16,813 bases of DNA. Origin: Brevundimonas sp. UBA7635. Its GTDB lineage: Bacteria > Pseudomonadota > Alphaproteobacteria > Caulobacterales > Caulobacteraceae. The DNA lies in NCBI GenBank assembly GCA_002483865.1, contig DLIT01000095.1:1-16813 (forward strand), read 5' to 3'. This document shows, in pieces, positions 1 through 7,359 of this stretch; the first letter of the stretch is position 1; each line of letters opens with the position of its first letter. The translations under genes and the position numbers were made by a program. The notes beneath the pieces were generated by a model, which saw nothing but the letters and a program-made list of their open reading frames with translations, had not been told where the DNA came from and ran no database searches.

Positions 1-1014
1 AAGCTGGAAGCCCTGGTCGAGGACCTGATCGCCCGCACCATCGAGCCGTGCAAGAAGGCCCTGGCTGATGCCGGCCTGAAGGCTGGCGACATCGACGAGG
101 TGGTCCTGGTCGGCGGCATGACCCGCATGCCCGCCGTGCAGGAAGCCGTGAAGAAGTTCTTCGGCAAGGAACCGCACAAGGGTGTGAACCCCGATGAGGT
201 TGTGGCCCTGGGTGCTGCCGTCCAGGCTGGCGTCCTGCAAGGCGACGTCAAGGATGTGCTGCTGCTGGACGTCACTCCGCTGACGCTCGGCATCGAGACC
301 CTGGGTGGCGTGTTCACTCCGCTGATCGAGCGCAACACCACCATCCCGACCAAGAAGGCCCAGGTTTTCTCGACCGCCGATGACAACCAGTCGGCCGTGA
401 CCATCCGCGTCTTCCAGGGCGAACGCCCGATGGCCTCGGACAACAAGATGCTGGGTCAGTTCGATCTGGTCGGCATTCCGCCGGCACCGCGCGGCATGCC
501 CCAGATCGAGGTCGCCTTCGACATTGACGCCAACGGCATCGTCAATGTGACGGCCAAGGACAAGGCCACGAACAAGGAGCACTCGATCCGCATCCAGGCC
601 AATGGCGGCCTGTCGGACGCTGACATCGACCAGATGGTCAAGGAAGCCGAAGCCAATGCCGCCGCCGACAAGGCCCGCAAGGACCTGGTCGAGGCCCAGA
701 ACGGCGCTGACAGCCTGATCCACTCGACCGAAAAGGCCCTGTCGGAGCATGGCGACAAGGTCGACGACGCGACCAAGTCGGCCATCCAGTCTGCCCTGGA
801 TGATCTCAAGTCCGCCAAGGAGGGTGCCGATCCGGAAGCGATCCGTGAGAAGACCAATACCCTGGCCCAGGCCTCGATGAAGCTGGGTGAAGCCATGTAC
901 GCCGCCCAGCAGGGCGACGCCGGTGCAGCCGAGCAACCGGCCGATGACGGTGTGGTCGATGCCGAGTTCGAGGAAGTCTCGCCGGAATCGGGCGACGACA
1001 AGAAGAGCGCCTGA
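1..1014 (+). CDS. dnaK: DnaK (Hsp70) chaperone, C-terminal part (5' truncated by window edge)
   Basis: Cytosolic Hsp70 that binds exposed hydrophobic peptide in an ATP-driven cycle with DnaJ and GrpE. The reading frame is open from base 1, giving 337 residues; with a usual length near 630-640, roughly the first 300 residues lie outside the window. Visible in order: the end of the nucleotide-binding domain with [10 protein letters not shown] (from about residue 36) and [11 protein letters not shown], the interdomain linker [16 protein letters not shown], the beta-sandwich substrate domain ([34 protein letters not shown]), the helical lid, and the C-terminal DAEFEEV tail typical of bacterial DnaK. 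An intrinsic terminator follows at once. dnaJ follows on the same strand but appears to have its own promoter. Confidence 0.98.
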   Translation, partial: KLEALVEDLIARTIEPCKKALADAGLKAGDIDEVVLVGGMTRMPAVQEAVKKFFGKEPHKGVNPDEVVALGAAVQAGVLQGDVKDVLLLDVTPLTLGIETLGGVFTPLIERNTTIPTKKAQVFSTADDNQSAVTIRVFQGERPMASDNKMLGQFDLVGIPPAPRGMPQIEVAFDIDANGIVNVTAKDKATNKEHSIRIQANGGLSDADIDQMVKEAEANAAADKARKDLVEAQNGADSLIHSTEKALSEHGDKVDDATKSAIQSALDDLKSAKEGADPEAIREKTNTLAQASMKLGEAMYAAQQGDAGAAEQPADDGVVDAEFEEVSPESGDDKKSA

Positions 1015-1041
1015 TCCGTCAGGCCTAAAACGTAGTGGACT

Positions 1042-1078
1042 GGCCCCGCCCGCCTGATGGTTGGCGGGGCCGTTTCTT
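1042..1078 (+). terminator. Rho-independent terminator after dnaK
   Basis: A perfect 9-bp inverted repeat, GGCCCCGCC (1042-1050) and GGCGGGGCC (1063-1071), encloses a 12-nt loop and is followed by GTTTCTT. It lies 27 bp after the dnaK stop and should reduce read-through into dnaJ. Confidence 0.85.
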
Positions 1079-1082
1079 AAAA

Positions 1083-1108
1083 CTTGCATCATTCGGCCGG
1101 GCCCCCAT
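1083..1108 (+). promoter_or_regulatory. Sigma-32-type heat-shock promoter for dnaJ
   Basis: CTTGCAT (1083-1089) and CCCCAT (1103-1108, continuing GT) are separated by 13 bp. The E. coli RpoH consensus is CTTGAAA, 11-16 bp, CCCCATNT, so the -10 half matches fully and the -35 half matches at its CTTG core. It sits just after the dnaK terminator and about 90 bp before the dnaJ ATG. The match is seen in the sequence; RpoH use is inferred from it and from known heat-shock control of dnaKJ in Caulobacter. Confidence 0.6.
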
Positions 1109-1196
1109 GTCAGTTCGGTCAAACGCGGCAGACAGATCCTGACTTCAAACCAAACGGGTCGATGTCGCGGCGGGAAGGTAAGAGGACGAACGCCTG

Positions 1197-2408
1197 ATGG
1201 CGCAGCGTGACTATTACGAAATTCTGGGTGTTGAACGGACGATCGACGCCGCAGGGCTGAAGTCGGCCTATCGCAAGCTGGCCATGCAGCACCACCCGGA
1301 CCGCAACGGCGGCTCCGAGGACTCTGTCGCCCAGTTCAAGGAAATCTCCGAAGCCTATTCGGTCCTGTCCGACGAACAGAAGCGGGCGGCCTATGACCGG
1401 TTTGGCCATGCGGGTGTGAACGGCGGCGCTGGTGGTGGCAATCCGTTTGGCCAGGGCGGCGGCCAGGGCTTCCACGACATCAATGATATTTTCAGCCAGG
1501 TCTTCGGCGATGCCTTTGGCGACGCCTTTGGCATGGGCGGCGGCCGTGGTGGTCGCCAGCAGGGCGGCCCGCGTCGCGGCTCGGACCTGCGCTATGACCT
1601 CGAGATAAACCTTGAGCAGGCCTACAAGGGGGCCGAGGTCGAGATCGCCGTGCCGACCACCATGACCTGCGAGGTCTGTGACGGCTCGGGGGCCAAGACC
1701 GGGACCAAGCCAACCATCTGCTCCACCTGTGGCGGCGTCGGCCGTGTGCGCCAGGCCAATGGCTTTTTCCAGGTCGAGCGCACCTGCCCCCACTGCGGCG
1801 GCACCGGCGAGATGATCAAGGACCCGTGCACCACCTGCCGTGGTCATGGCCAGGTCCGCAAGAACCGCCAGCTGAACCTGAAGATCCCCGCTGGCGTCGA
1901 TGACGGCTCGCGTATTCGCCTGTCAGGCGAGGGCGAGGCCGGCCAGCGCGGCGGGCCGCGCGGCGACCTCTATGTCTTCTTGTCCGTCACGCCCCATGAA
2001 CTGTTCGAGCGTGACAACCTGGACCTGCTGGTGACGGTGCCGGTGCCGATGACGGTGGCGGCCCTGGGCGGGGTGGTCGATGCGCCCTGCCTGGTGTCCG
2101 AAGCCTGTGACGGCAAGTGCAAGGCCTCGGTCGACGTGCCCGCTGGCTCGCAGACCGGCAAGACGGTCCGCATCAAGGGCAAGGGCATGCCCCACCTGAA
2201 CGGTCGCCAGCGCGGTGACCTCGTGGTCGAGCTGTTCGTCGAAACCCCGACCAACCTGACCGCCCGTCAGAAAGAACTGATGCAGGAGCTTGCAGCTTCG
2301 TTCGGCGAAAGCCAGAATCCCCGGAACTCCAGTTTTGCTGGCAAGGCCAAGCGTTTCTGGGCTGATATCCTGGGCGGCGACGCTGATAATCTGAAAGAGA
2401 CTGCGTGA
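1197..2408 (+). CDS. dnaJ: DnaJ (Hsp40) co-chaperone
   Basis: Delivers clients to DnaK and stimulates its ATPase. At 403 residues it is a little longer than the common 375-385. Order of parts: J domain (1-70) with the essential HPD at 33-35; a Gly/Phe-rich linker (about 74-125) containing GDAFGDAFG; a zinc-binding domain with four CxxCxGxG repeats starting at Cys158, Cys175, Cys197 and Cys211, so both zinc sites are complete; and the C-terminal client-binding and dimerisation domains. AGAGGA at 1181-1186 is a good ribosome binding site 10 bases before the ATG. A heat-shock-like promoter lies upstream, and the stop overlaps the dapB start as GTGA. This is a type I DnaJ, not CbpA, because the zinc domain is present. 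Confidence 0.98.
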   Translation: MAQRDYYEILGVERTIDAAGLKSAYRKLAMQHHPDRNGGSEDSVAQFKEISEAYSVLSDEQKRAAYDRFGHAGVNGGAGGGNPFGQGGGQGFHDINDIFSQVFGDAFGDAFGMGGGRGGRQQGGPRRGSDLRYDLEINLEQAYKGAEVEIAVPTTMTCEVCDGSGAKTGTKPTICSTCGGVGRVRQANGFFQVERTCPHCGGTGEMIKDPCTTCRGHGQVRKNRQLNLKIPAGVDDGSRIRLSGEGEAGQRGGPRGDLYVFLSVTPHELFERDNLDLLVTVPVPMTVAALGGVVDAPCLVSEACDGKCKASVDVPAGSQTGKTVRIKGKGMPHLNGRQRGDLVVELFVETPTNLTARQKELMQELAASFGESQNPRNSSFAGKAKRFWADILGGDADNLKETA

Positions 2409-3154
2409 GCGACATCTTCCACGTCGGCATTTCCGGCGCCCGTGGCCGAATGGGCCGTGCCGTTTCCCAGGTATTGGATGCCCGTGCTGATGTGGTGGTG
2501 GCCACGCGGTTTGACCGGGGTGAGACCCCAGGTCTGGACCTGTGTGACGTCATCATCGACTTTTCGACCCCGGCAGCCTCGGTCGAGCTGGCCAGGGCCT
2601 GTGCCGAGCGCAGCGGCCCGGCCCTGGTCATCGGCTCCACCGGCTTCACGCCTGAACAGGAAGCGGCGCTGGCGGCTGCGGGTGCCCGCGTCGCCATCGT
2701 CAAGAGCGGCAACTTCTCGCTGGGCGTGAATATGCTGATCGGCCTGGTCCGAAATGCGGCCCAGAGGCTTAACCCGCGCGACTGGGACATCGAGGTCACC
2801 GAGGCTCATCACCGGCGCAAGGTGGACAGCCCGTCCGGCACGGCCCTGATGCTGGGCGAGGCGGCGGCTGACGGTCGCCGGGTGGATCTGGCTGATGTCC
2901 GCTCTGCACCCTATGACGGCGTTCAGGGACCGCGCCAGGAAGGCTCCATCGGCTTTTCCGTCATTCGTGGTGGCGGCATTATCGGTGAGCATTCGGTCAT
3001 GTTCGCTTCGGACGACGAGGTCCTGACCCTGTCCCATTCGGCCATCGATCGCAGCCTGTTTGCCAAGGGGGCCGTGGCCGCCTCGGCCTGGGTGCGCAGC
3101 CGCAAGCCCGGCCTCTACGACATGCAGGACGTCCTGGGTTTCCGCCAGGCCTGA
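2405..3154 (+). CDS. dapB: 4-hydroxy-tetrahydrodipicolinate reductase
   Basis: NAD(P)H-dependent reductase of the diaminopimelate/lysine pathway, supplying meso-DAP for peptidoglycan and lysine for protein. The 249-residue length is in the normal range. The N-terminal Rossmann motif [10 protein letters not shown] gives the GxxGxxG dinucleotide site. The catalytic region reads [16 protein letters not shown], with His135/His136 and Lys139 followed by the SGT substrate loop. The C-terminus ends in the family-typical [11 protein letters not shown]. The start is GTG at 2405 inside the dnaJ stop (GTGA overlap), with GAAAGAGA at 2393-2400 as ribosome binding site, which points to translational coupling. 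Pairing with dnaJ is positional; no functional link is evident. Confidence 0.97.
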   Translation: MSDIFHVGISGARGRMGRAVSQVLDARADVVVATRFDRGETPGLDLCDVIIDFSTPAASVELARACAERSGPALVIGSTGFTPEQEAALAAAGARVAIVKSGNFSLGVNMLIGLVRNAAQRLNPRDWDIEVTEAHHRRKVDSPSGTALMLGEAAADGRRVDLADVRSAPYDGVQGPRQEGSIGFSVIRGGGIIGEHSVMFASDDEVLTLSHSAIDRSLFAKGAVAASAWVRSRKPGLYDMQDVLGFRQA

Positions 3155-3173
3155 TAGGGCGTAACCACCGGAC

Positions 3174-4085
3174 ATGATCCGTCAGGGCACCAGTTACGGC
3201 ATACTGCTGCGCGCGCTGGCCGCCCTGTGCTTTTCGCTGATGACGGCCTGCATGAAGTGGGCCTCGATGATCGAGTCCGTGTCGGCGGGCGAGATGGTCT
3301 TCTACCGCTCCCTGTTCGGCCTGCCGGTGGTCCTGTTCTGGATTTTCAGTCGGGGCGAAGGACTGGCGGCCATCACCACCCGACGACCCCTGGTCCATCT
3401 GTGGCGCTGCGGGCTGGGGGTGAGCGGGATCCTGTTGATTTTTGAGGGCCTGAAGCACCTGTCGCTGGCTGATGCCACGACCATTGGCTTTACCGCGCCC
3501 ATATTTGCCACCCTGCTCTCGATCGTCCTGCTGTCCGAGCAGGTGGGCCGCCACCGCTGGGCCGCCATTGCCGTGGCCTTCCTCGGTGTGGTGGTGGTGC
3601 TGCGGCCGGGCATGGAGGGCGCGCCTTCCCTGGTCGGCCTGCTTTTGGCCCTGTCCGGTGCCTTTGTCGCCGCCTCGGTCACCGTGACCCTGAGGCAGCT
3701 GGGAAAGACCGAGAGCACGACCTCGATCGTCTTCTGGTTCTTCGTTGCCTGCTGTGTGGTGGGTGGTACCATCAGCCTGTTCAATGGCCACGCCCACAGC
3801 CTGACGGGCTATGGGGTCCTGGCGGTGGGCGGGCTGGCGGGCGGGTTTGCCCAGTTGCTGATGACCTCCAGCCTCAGGCACGCGCCGGTCTCGACCCTGG
3901 CCCCGCTGGACTATCTGCAGATGGTGGGGGCAGTGCTGCTGGGCTGGGCCCTGTTCAGCGACGTGCCGACCCTGACTACCCTGACAGGGGCGGGGCTGAT
4001 CGCAGCCAGTGGGCTTTACACCGCCTGGCGCGAGCGGGTGCGCCGGCGCGAGGTCACGCCGCCCGCACCCAATGCCTCGGTCTAG
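3174..4085 (+). CDS. EamA/DMT-superfamily permease
   Basis: Integral membrane transporter of 303 residues with about ten hydrophobic segments arranged as two EamA repeats (roughly residues 8-142 and 152-288). The first contains the typical [33 protein letters not shown] and [14 protein letters not shown] stretches; the second repeats the pattern with [19 protein letters not shown]. The substrate cannot be told from sequence: family members move amino acids, nucleotides, riboflavin, S-adenosylmethionine or metallophores. It begins 19 bp after dapB without a clear Shine-Dalgarno sequence and may be the last gene of the dnaJ-dapB transcript. Its TAG stop shares the CTAG palindrome with the stop of the convergent dut. 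Confidence 0.9.
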   Translation: MIRQGTSYGILLRALAALCFSLMTACMKWASMIESVSAGEMVFYRSLFGLPVVLFWIFSRGEGLAAITTRRPLVHLWRCGLGVSGILLIFEGLKHLSLADATTIGFTAPIFATLLSIVLLSEQVGRHRWAAIAVAFLGVVVVLRPGMEGAPSLVGLLLALSGAFVAASVTVTLRQLGKTESTTSIVFWFFVACCVVGGTISLFNGHAHSLTGYGVLAVGGLAGGFAQLLMTSSLRHAPVSTLAPLDYLQMVGAVLLGWALFSDVPTLTTLTGAGLIAASGLYTAWRERVRRREVTPPAPNASV

Positions 4086-4531
4086 ATGCCGGTCGAGCCA
4101 AAGCCGCCGATACCGCGTGTGGTCTCGTCCAGTTCGGTGACCTCGGCCAAGATGGCTTGGGTGTAGGGCGCAATGACCATCTGGGCGACGCGGTCACCGC
4201 GCTGAATCTCAAAGGTGACCTGGCCGTGGTTGACCAGGATGACGCCGATCTCACCGCGATAGTCGCTGTCGATGGTGCCGGGGCTGTTCAGGCAGGTGAC
4301 GCCGTGCTTGAGGGCCAGGCCGGACCGAGGCCGCACCTGGGCCTCATAGCCGGGCTCCAGCGCGATCTTCAGGCCGGTGGGGACCAGCCTGCGCTCGCCG
4401 GGAGCCAGGGTGATGGTCTCGCCCTCGGCGACGGCGGCACGCAGGTCCATCCCGGCCGAACCGGACGTCTCATAGGCGGGCAGGGCAAGGCCTTCGGCGT
4501 GGGGCAGGCGCTGGACGCGGACAGTCGTCAT
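4082..4531 (-). CDS. dut: dUTP diphosphatase (dUTPase), trimeric type
   Basis: Hydrolyses dUTP to dUMP and pyrophosphate, keeping uracil out of DNA and feeding thymidylate synthesis. It has 149 residues, the usual size. All five trimeric dUTPase motifs are present in order: [37 protein letters not shown] with the catalytic Asp; [13 protein letters not shown], the C-terminal [10 protein letters not shown] arm. It lies 11 bp after coaBC on the same strand, so the two are probably one transcript; coaBC-dut adjacency is common in proteobacteria. Its stop overlaps the stop of the opposing permease gene. Confidence 0.98.
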   Translation of the reverse strand: MTTVRVQRLPHAEGLALPAYETSGSAGMDLRAAVAEGETITLAPGERRLVPTGLKIALEPGYEAQVRPRSGLALKHGVTCLNSPGTIDSDYRGEIGVILVNHGQVTFEIQRGDRVAQMVIAPYTQAILAEVTELDETTRGIGGFGSTGI

Positions 4532-4542
4532 GAAGAAGTCTT

Positions 4543-5772
4543 TCAGGCCTTGAAGTGGTCGGCGATGCGCTGGGCCAGTTGGCGGGCCACGGCGGTCTTG
4601 GTCTGGCGCGGCCAGGCCTCGGCACCATCCTTGGTGAACAGGGTCACGGCATTGCCGTCCGAGCCAAAGACATCGTCAGAAACATCATTGCCGATGATCC
4701 AGTCGCAGCCCTTGCGCGACAGCTTGGCCCGGGCATTGGCCTCCAGGTCGCTGGTTTCGGCGGCAAAGCCCACCACCAGCCGGGGCCGCTTCGGACCGGG
4801 GGCCGAGACACTGGCCAGGATGTCCGGGTTCTCGATCAGGCTGAGGGTCGGCGGGCCGCCGGGCTTCTTCTTGATCTTGCCCGAGGCCACGCCGTCCACG
4901 CGCCAGTCGGCGACGGCGGCGCTCATCACGGCAATGTCGACGGGCGATGCATTCAGCTCGGTCTCGACGGCGGCTTTCATTTCGGTCGCGGCCTCGACCT
5001 CGACGCGGCACACGCCCTGCGGAGTGTTGAGGAAAACGGGCCCTGACACCAAAACCACCTCGGCCCCCAGATCGGCCAGGGCGGCGGCGATCGCATAGCC
5101 CTGCTTACCGCTGGATCGGTTGGTCAGGCCGCGCACCGGATCGATCAGCTCGAATGTCGGGCCTGCCGTCACGACGGCGCGACGGCCAGCCAGCGGGCGC
5201 GATCCCGCCCCGATCAGCCGGTCAATGGCCTGAAGGATAACGGCAGGCTCGGCCATACGGCCAAAGCCATACTCGCCGCACGCCATCTCGCCCTCATCGG
5301 GACCGACAAAGGCTCCCTGATGAAAGCCGGTAAAACTCTTGAGTGTCGCCACATTGGCCTGAACGGCCGGATGCTCCCACATCCGCACATTCATCGCCGG
5401 TGCCCAAAGGGTCTTTTTATCGGTGGCCAACAGGGTTGTGGAAGCCAGATCGTCGGCCATGCCATTGGCGGCCTTGGCGATCAGGCCTGCCGTGGCCGGA
5501 GCCACCACCACAAGATCGGCCCAGCGTGACAGCTCGATATGGCCCATGGCGGTCTCGTCCTCGGGCATGAACAGGTCTTGCCGGACAGGGTGGCCGCTCA
5601 GCGCTGCCAGCGACATGGGCGTGACGAACTCTGCGCCGGACTTGGTCAGCAGGGTCATGACCTCGCCACCTGCCTTTCGGATCAAGCGGACAAGTTCAAG
5701 GGCCTTATAGGCGGCAATGCCCCCGCCAATGATCAGCAGGACGCGACGGCCGGAGAGGTGAGCGGTGGTCAT
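4543..5772 (-). CDS. coaBC: Bifunctional phosphopantothenoylcysteine decarboxylase / phosphopantothenate-cysteine ligase
   Basis: Performs two consecutive coenzyme A steps: joining of 4'-phosphopantothenate to cysteine, then FMN-dependent decarboxylation to 4'-phosphopantetheine. In the N-terminal CoaC half (about 1-190) I see [14 protein letters not shown], the catalytic His78 in [10 protein letters not shown], the APAMN motif ending at Asn128, and [10 protein letters not shown] with the active-site Cys165. In the CoaB half (about 195-409) I see [24 protein letters not shown], the KIKKK lysines, NPDIL and VGFAAET. The 409-residue length fits the fused enzyme. The ATG at 5772 places the first strand right before the FMN-binding glycines; no strong Shine-Dalgarno is visible. 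It is divergent from a small lipoprotein gene. Confidence 0.98.
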   Translation of the reverse strand: MTTAHLSGRRVLLIIGGGIAAYKALELVRLIRKAGGEVMTLLTKSGAEFVTPMSLAALSGHPVRQDLFMPEDETAMGHIELSRWADLVVVAPATAGLIAKAANGMADDLASTTLLATDKKTLWAPAMNVRMWEHPAVQANVATLKSFTGFHQGAFVGPDEGEMACGEYGFGRMAEPAVILQAIDRLIGAGSRPLAGRRAVVTAGPTFELIDPVRGLTNRSSGKQGYAIAAALADLGAEVVLVSGPVFLNTPQGVCRVEVEAATEMKAAVETELNASPVDIAVMSAAVADWRVDGVASGKIKKKPGGPPTLSLIENPDILASVSAPGPKRPRLVVGFAAETSDLEANARAKLSRKGCDWIIGNDVSDDVFGSDGNAVTLFTKDGAEAWPRQTKTAVARQLAQRIADHFKA

Positions 5773-5823
5773 GGTGCATCTGTACCGTTCGACATGGCCG
5801 CCGTCGAGATGACCCCCGCGCGC

Positions 5824-5850
5824 TTGTCAGCCCGTCCGAACAAATATAAC
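5824..5850 (+). promoter_or_regulatory. Possible sigma-70-type promoter for the small lipoprotein gene
   Basis: TTGTCA (5824-5829) and TATAAC (5845-5850) are spaced by 15 bp, shorter than the ideal 17, in a locally AT-rich patch of an otherwise GC-rich region. It is 30 bp upstream of the ATG at 5880. This is a weak call based on sequence only. Confidence 0.3.
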
Positions 5851-5867
5851 TGCGTTATGTAAATAAC
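5846..5867. repeat. ATAAC / GTTAT / ATAAC palindromic cluster between coaBC and the lipoprotein gene
   Basis: ATAAC (5846-5850), GTTAT (5854-5858) and ATAAC (5863-5867) alternate in orientation with spacers TGC and GTAA, so the middle copy can pair with either neighbour. The cluster overlaps the candidate -10 and lies in a 107-bp divergent intergenic region, where an operator would be expected. No regulator can be named. Confidence 0.35.
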
Positions 5868-5879
5868 ACCGGGGGTGAC

Positions 5880-6374
5880 ATGAGGCGTTTTGTGGGGCGA
5901 ACCGTCACGGGCCTGTTGATGGCGGGGGTGCTGCTGGCAGGGTGCGGTAACGGCGGATCAGCCGTCGAGACCCGCTCGCGCGATGCCGAGCCTGTCTCGC
6001 TGGCCTCGGTTGAAAGTACGGCCCCGATCGAGGTCGCGCCGACTGAAACCCTGAAGGCTCCCGCCAAGGCTGCCACGGTTCTCACCGGCAACCGTCGCGA
6101 GACGGCCAGCGATAAAGCCATCCGCCTGTTTGAGCGCAATGGTGCCGACTTCGGAGCCAAGGACCCCGAGGACTTTCTCAGAAAGGTCGAGGCCTTCACC
6201 AAGTCGCCCCCGCCGGACGCCGAAATTGTCCAGCGTCCCAATGGCGATGTGCTGATCTATCAGGCCAGCTCCAACACCTTTGCGGTGCTCGATCGGAAAG
6301 GCGTGGTGCGCACCATGTTCAAGCCGTCCAGCGGACAGGACTACTGGCAAAACCAGAAGGCCCTTATCCGCTAG
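5880..6374 (+). CDS. Putative lipoprotein of unknown function
   Basis: A 164-residue protein I do not recognise with confidence. The N-terminus (MRRFVGRTVTGLLMAGVLLAGC) is a signal peptide with lipobox LAGC and lipidation at Cys22, so the mature protein should be membrane-anchored and about 143 residues. Residues 23-75 look flexible and low in order. The last 85 residues or so look folded: a helical part DKAIRLFERNGADFGAKDPE, then a strand-rich part with NGDVLIY, NTFAVLDRKG, RTMFKP and YWQNQK. The ATG is preceded by GGGGGTGAC. Its stop lies 3 bp from the convergent murI stop. The C-terminal pattern vaguely recalls small domains at the ends of large secreted proteins, but I cannot name a family. 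Confidence 0.75.
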   Translation: MRRFVGRTVTGLLMAGVLLAGCGNGGSAVETRSRDAEPVSLASVESTAPIEVAPTETLKAPAKAATVLTGNRRETASDKAIRLFERNGADFGAKDPEDFLRKVEAFTKSPPPDAEIVQRPNGDVLIYQASSNTFAVLDRKGVVRTMFKPSSGQDYWQNQKALIR

Positions 6375-6377
6375 GCG

Positions 6378-7241
6378 TTAAGCGGCGTCGAAGGTCAGCG
6401 GCGCGCCCCAGAAGCGGGCGATCAGGTCCGATTGCGGCCCCGGCTGGCCGGTGGTCAGGAAGGTGCGACGCCCACTGTTGCCCAGATCATATTCCGGATG
6501 GCGCTTGAAATAGCGCTCCAGACTGTCGGCCACAGCGGCGGGCTGGCTGATCACCTGAACCCCTTCGGGCAGGGCCTCGGCAAACAGGTCGGCGACGATT
6601 TCATAGTGGGTGCAGCCTAAAATGGCCTTGTCCGGATGGCGGCCGATACGGCGGCGCAGGGCATCGACGTGGTCGCCGACCACCACACGCAGTTCTTCTT
6701 CCGGCGCACCCAGCTCGATCAGACCGGCAAGACCGGGGCAGGGCTCGGTGAAGACCGCCAGATCTTCGCGGCGCTTGTCGATTTCGATTTCATAGACGCG
6801 GCTCATAGCCGTCGCGGCCGTGCAAAACACGCCGGTGATGTCGATGGCTTCTTTCTTCTCGCCTTCCAGACGGCCCTCGCGCTCGGCCTCGAACGACCAC
6901 GGCAGGCCGGTGGCCGCTTCGATGGTGGGCACAATAATGCCCAGCACATTGACCGGACGACCCAGCTCTTCGCGCAAGGTCGGGATCCATGTTTGCTGCA
7001 GGCGACGCAGGGCAATGGCCGAGGCGGTGTTACATGCCAGCACAACAATAGACGCGCCAGCGCGGAACAGGGTCTCGCATCCGGCGCGCGTCAGTTCGAC
7101 GATATCCTCGCCACCGCGCCCGCCATACGGCGCATGGGCCTGATCGCCCAGATAGATGAAGTCCTGTGCCGGAAAGCGCGACACAAGTTCACGGTGGACC
7201 GTCAGTCCGCCCACGCCGGAGTCAAAAACACCTATAGCCAT
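6378..7241 (-). CDS. murI: Glutamate racemase
   Basis: Cofactor-independent racemase making D-glutamate for peptidoglycan stem peptides. Catalytic elements are complete: IGVFDSGVGGLTV with Asp7 at the N-terminus, LACNTAS with Cys70, and GCTHYE with Cys210 and His212. I start at ATG 7241 (287 residues), because family members begin just before IGVFDSG; an in-frame TTG at 7262 would add seven residues. Compared with shorter homologues there is an extra charged stretch, about residues 117-132 (EAEREGRLEGEKK), and the usual Pro after CTHY is Glu; I take both as lineage traits. It is convergent with the lipoprotein gene and divergent from the M3 peptidase. Confidence 0.96.
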   Translation of the reverse strand: MAIGVFDSGVGGLTVHRELVSRFPAQDFIYLGDQAHAPYGGRGGEDIVELTRAGCETLFRAGASIVVLACNTASAIALRRLQQTWIPTLREELGRPVNVLGIIVPTIEAATGLPWSFEAEREGRLEGEKKEAIDITGVFCTAATAMSRVYEIEIDKRREDLAVFTEPCPGLAGLIELGAPEEELRVVVGDHVDALRRRIGRHPDKAILGCTHYEIVADLFAEALPEGVQVISQPAAVADSLERYFKRHPEYDLGNSGRRTFLTTGQPGPQSDLIARFWGAPLTFDAA

Positions 7242-7306
7242 ACTGTCGCGTTTAGACCCCAAGGGTTTCGCCGTCCATCACTTCGCATTACACCTCTGGG
7301 AAGAAA

Positions 7307-7329
7307 CGTCGAAGTTGTAGGCTTCGACG
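7307..7329. repeat. 8-bp perfect inverted repeat upstream of the M3 peptidase
   Basis: CGTCGAAG (7307-7314) and CTTCGACG (7322-7329) flank a 7-nt spacer, 30 bp before the peptidase ATG and between it and the divergent murI. It could be an operator or a stem-loop in the mRNA leader. There is no T-run after it in either direction, so it is not a normal terminator. Confidence 0.5.
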
Positions 7330-7359
7330 GGCGAAACAACCAAGGCTGGGAGAAACCGG

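Noticed and set aside
7242..7262. TTG start for murI at 7262
   Set aside because: It adds seven residues before the family's normal start MAIGVFDSG and has no better ribosome site than the ATG at 7241.
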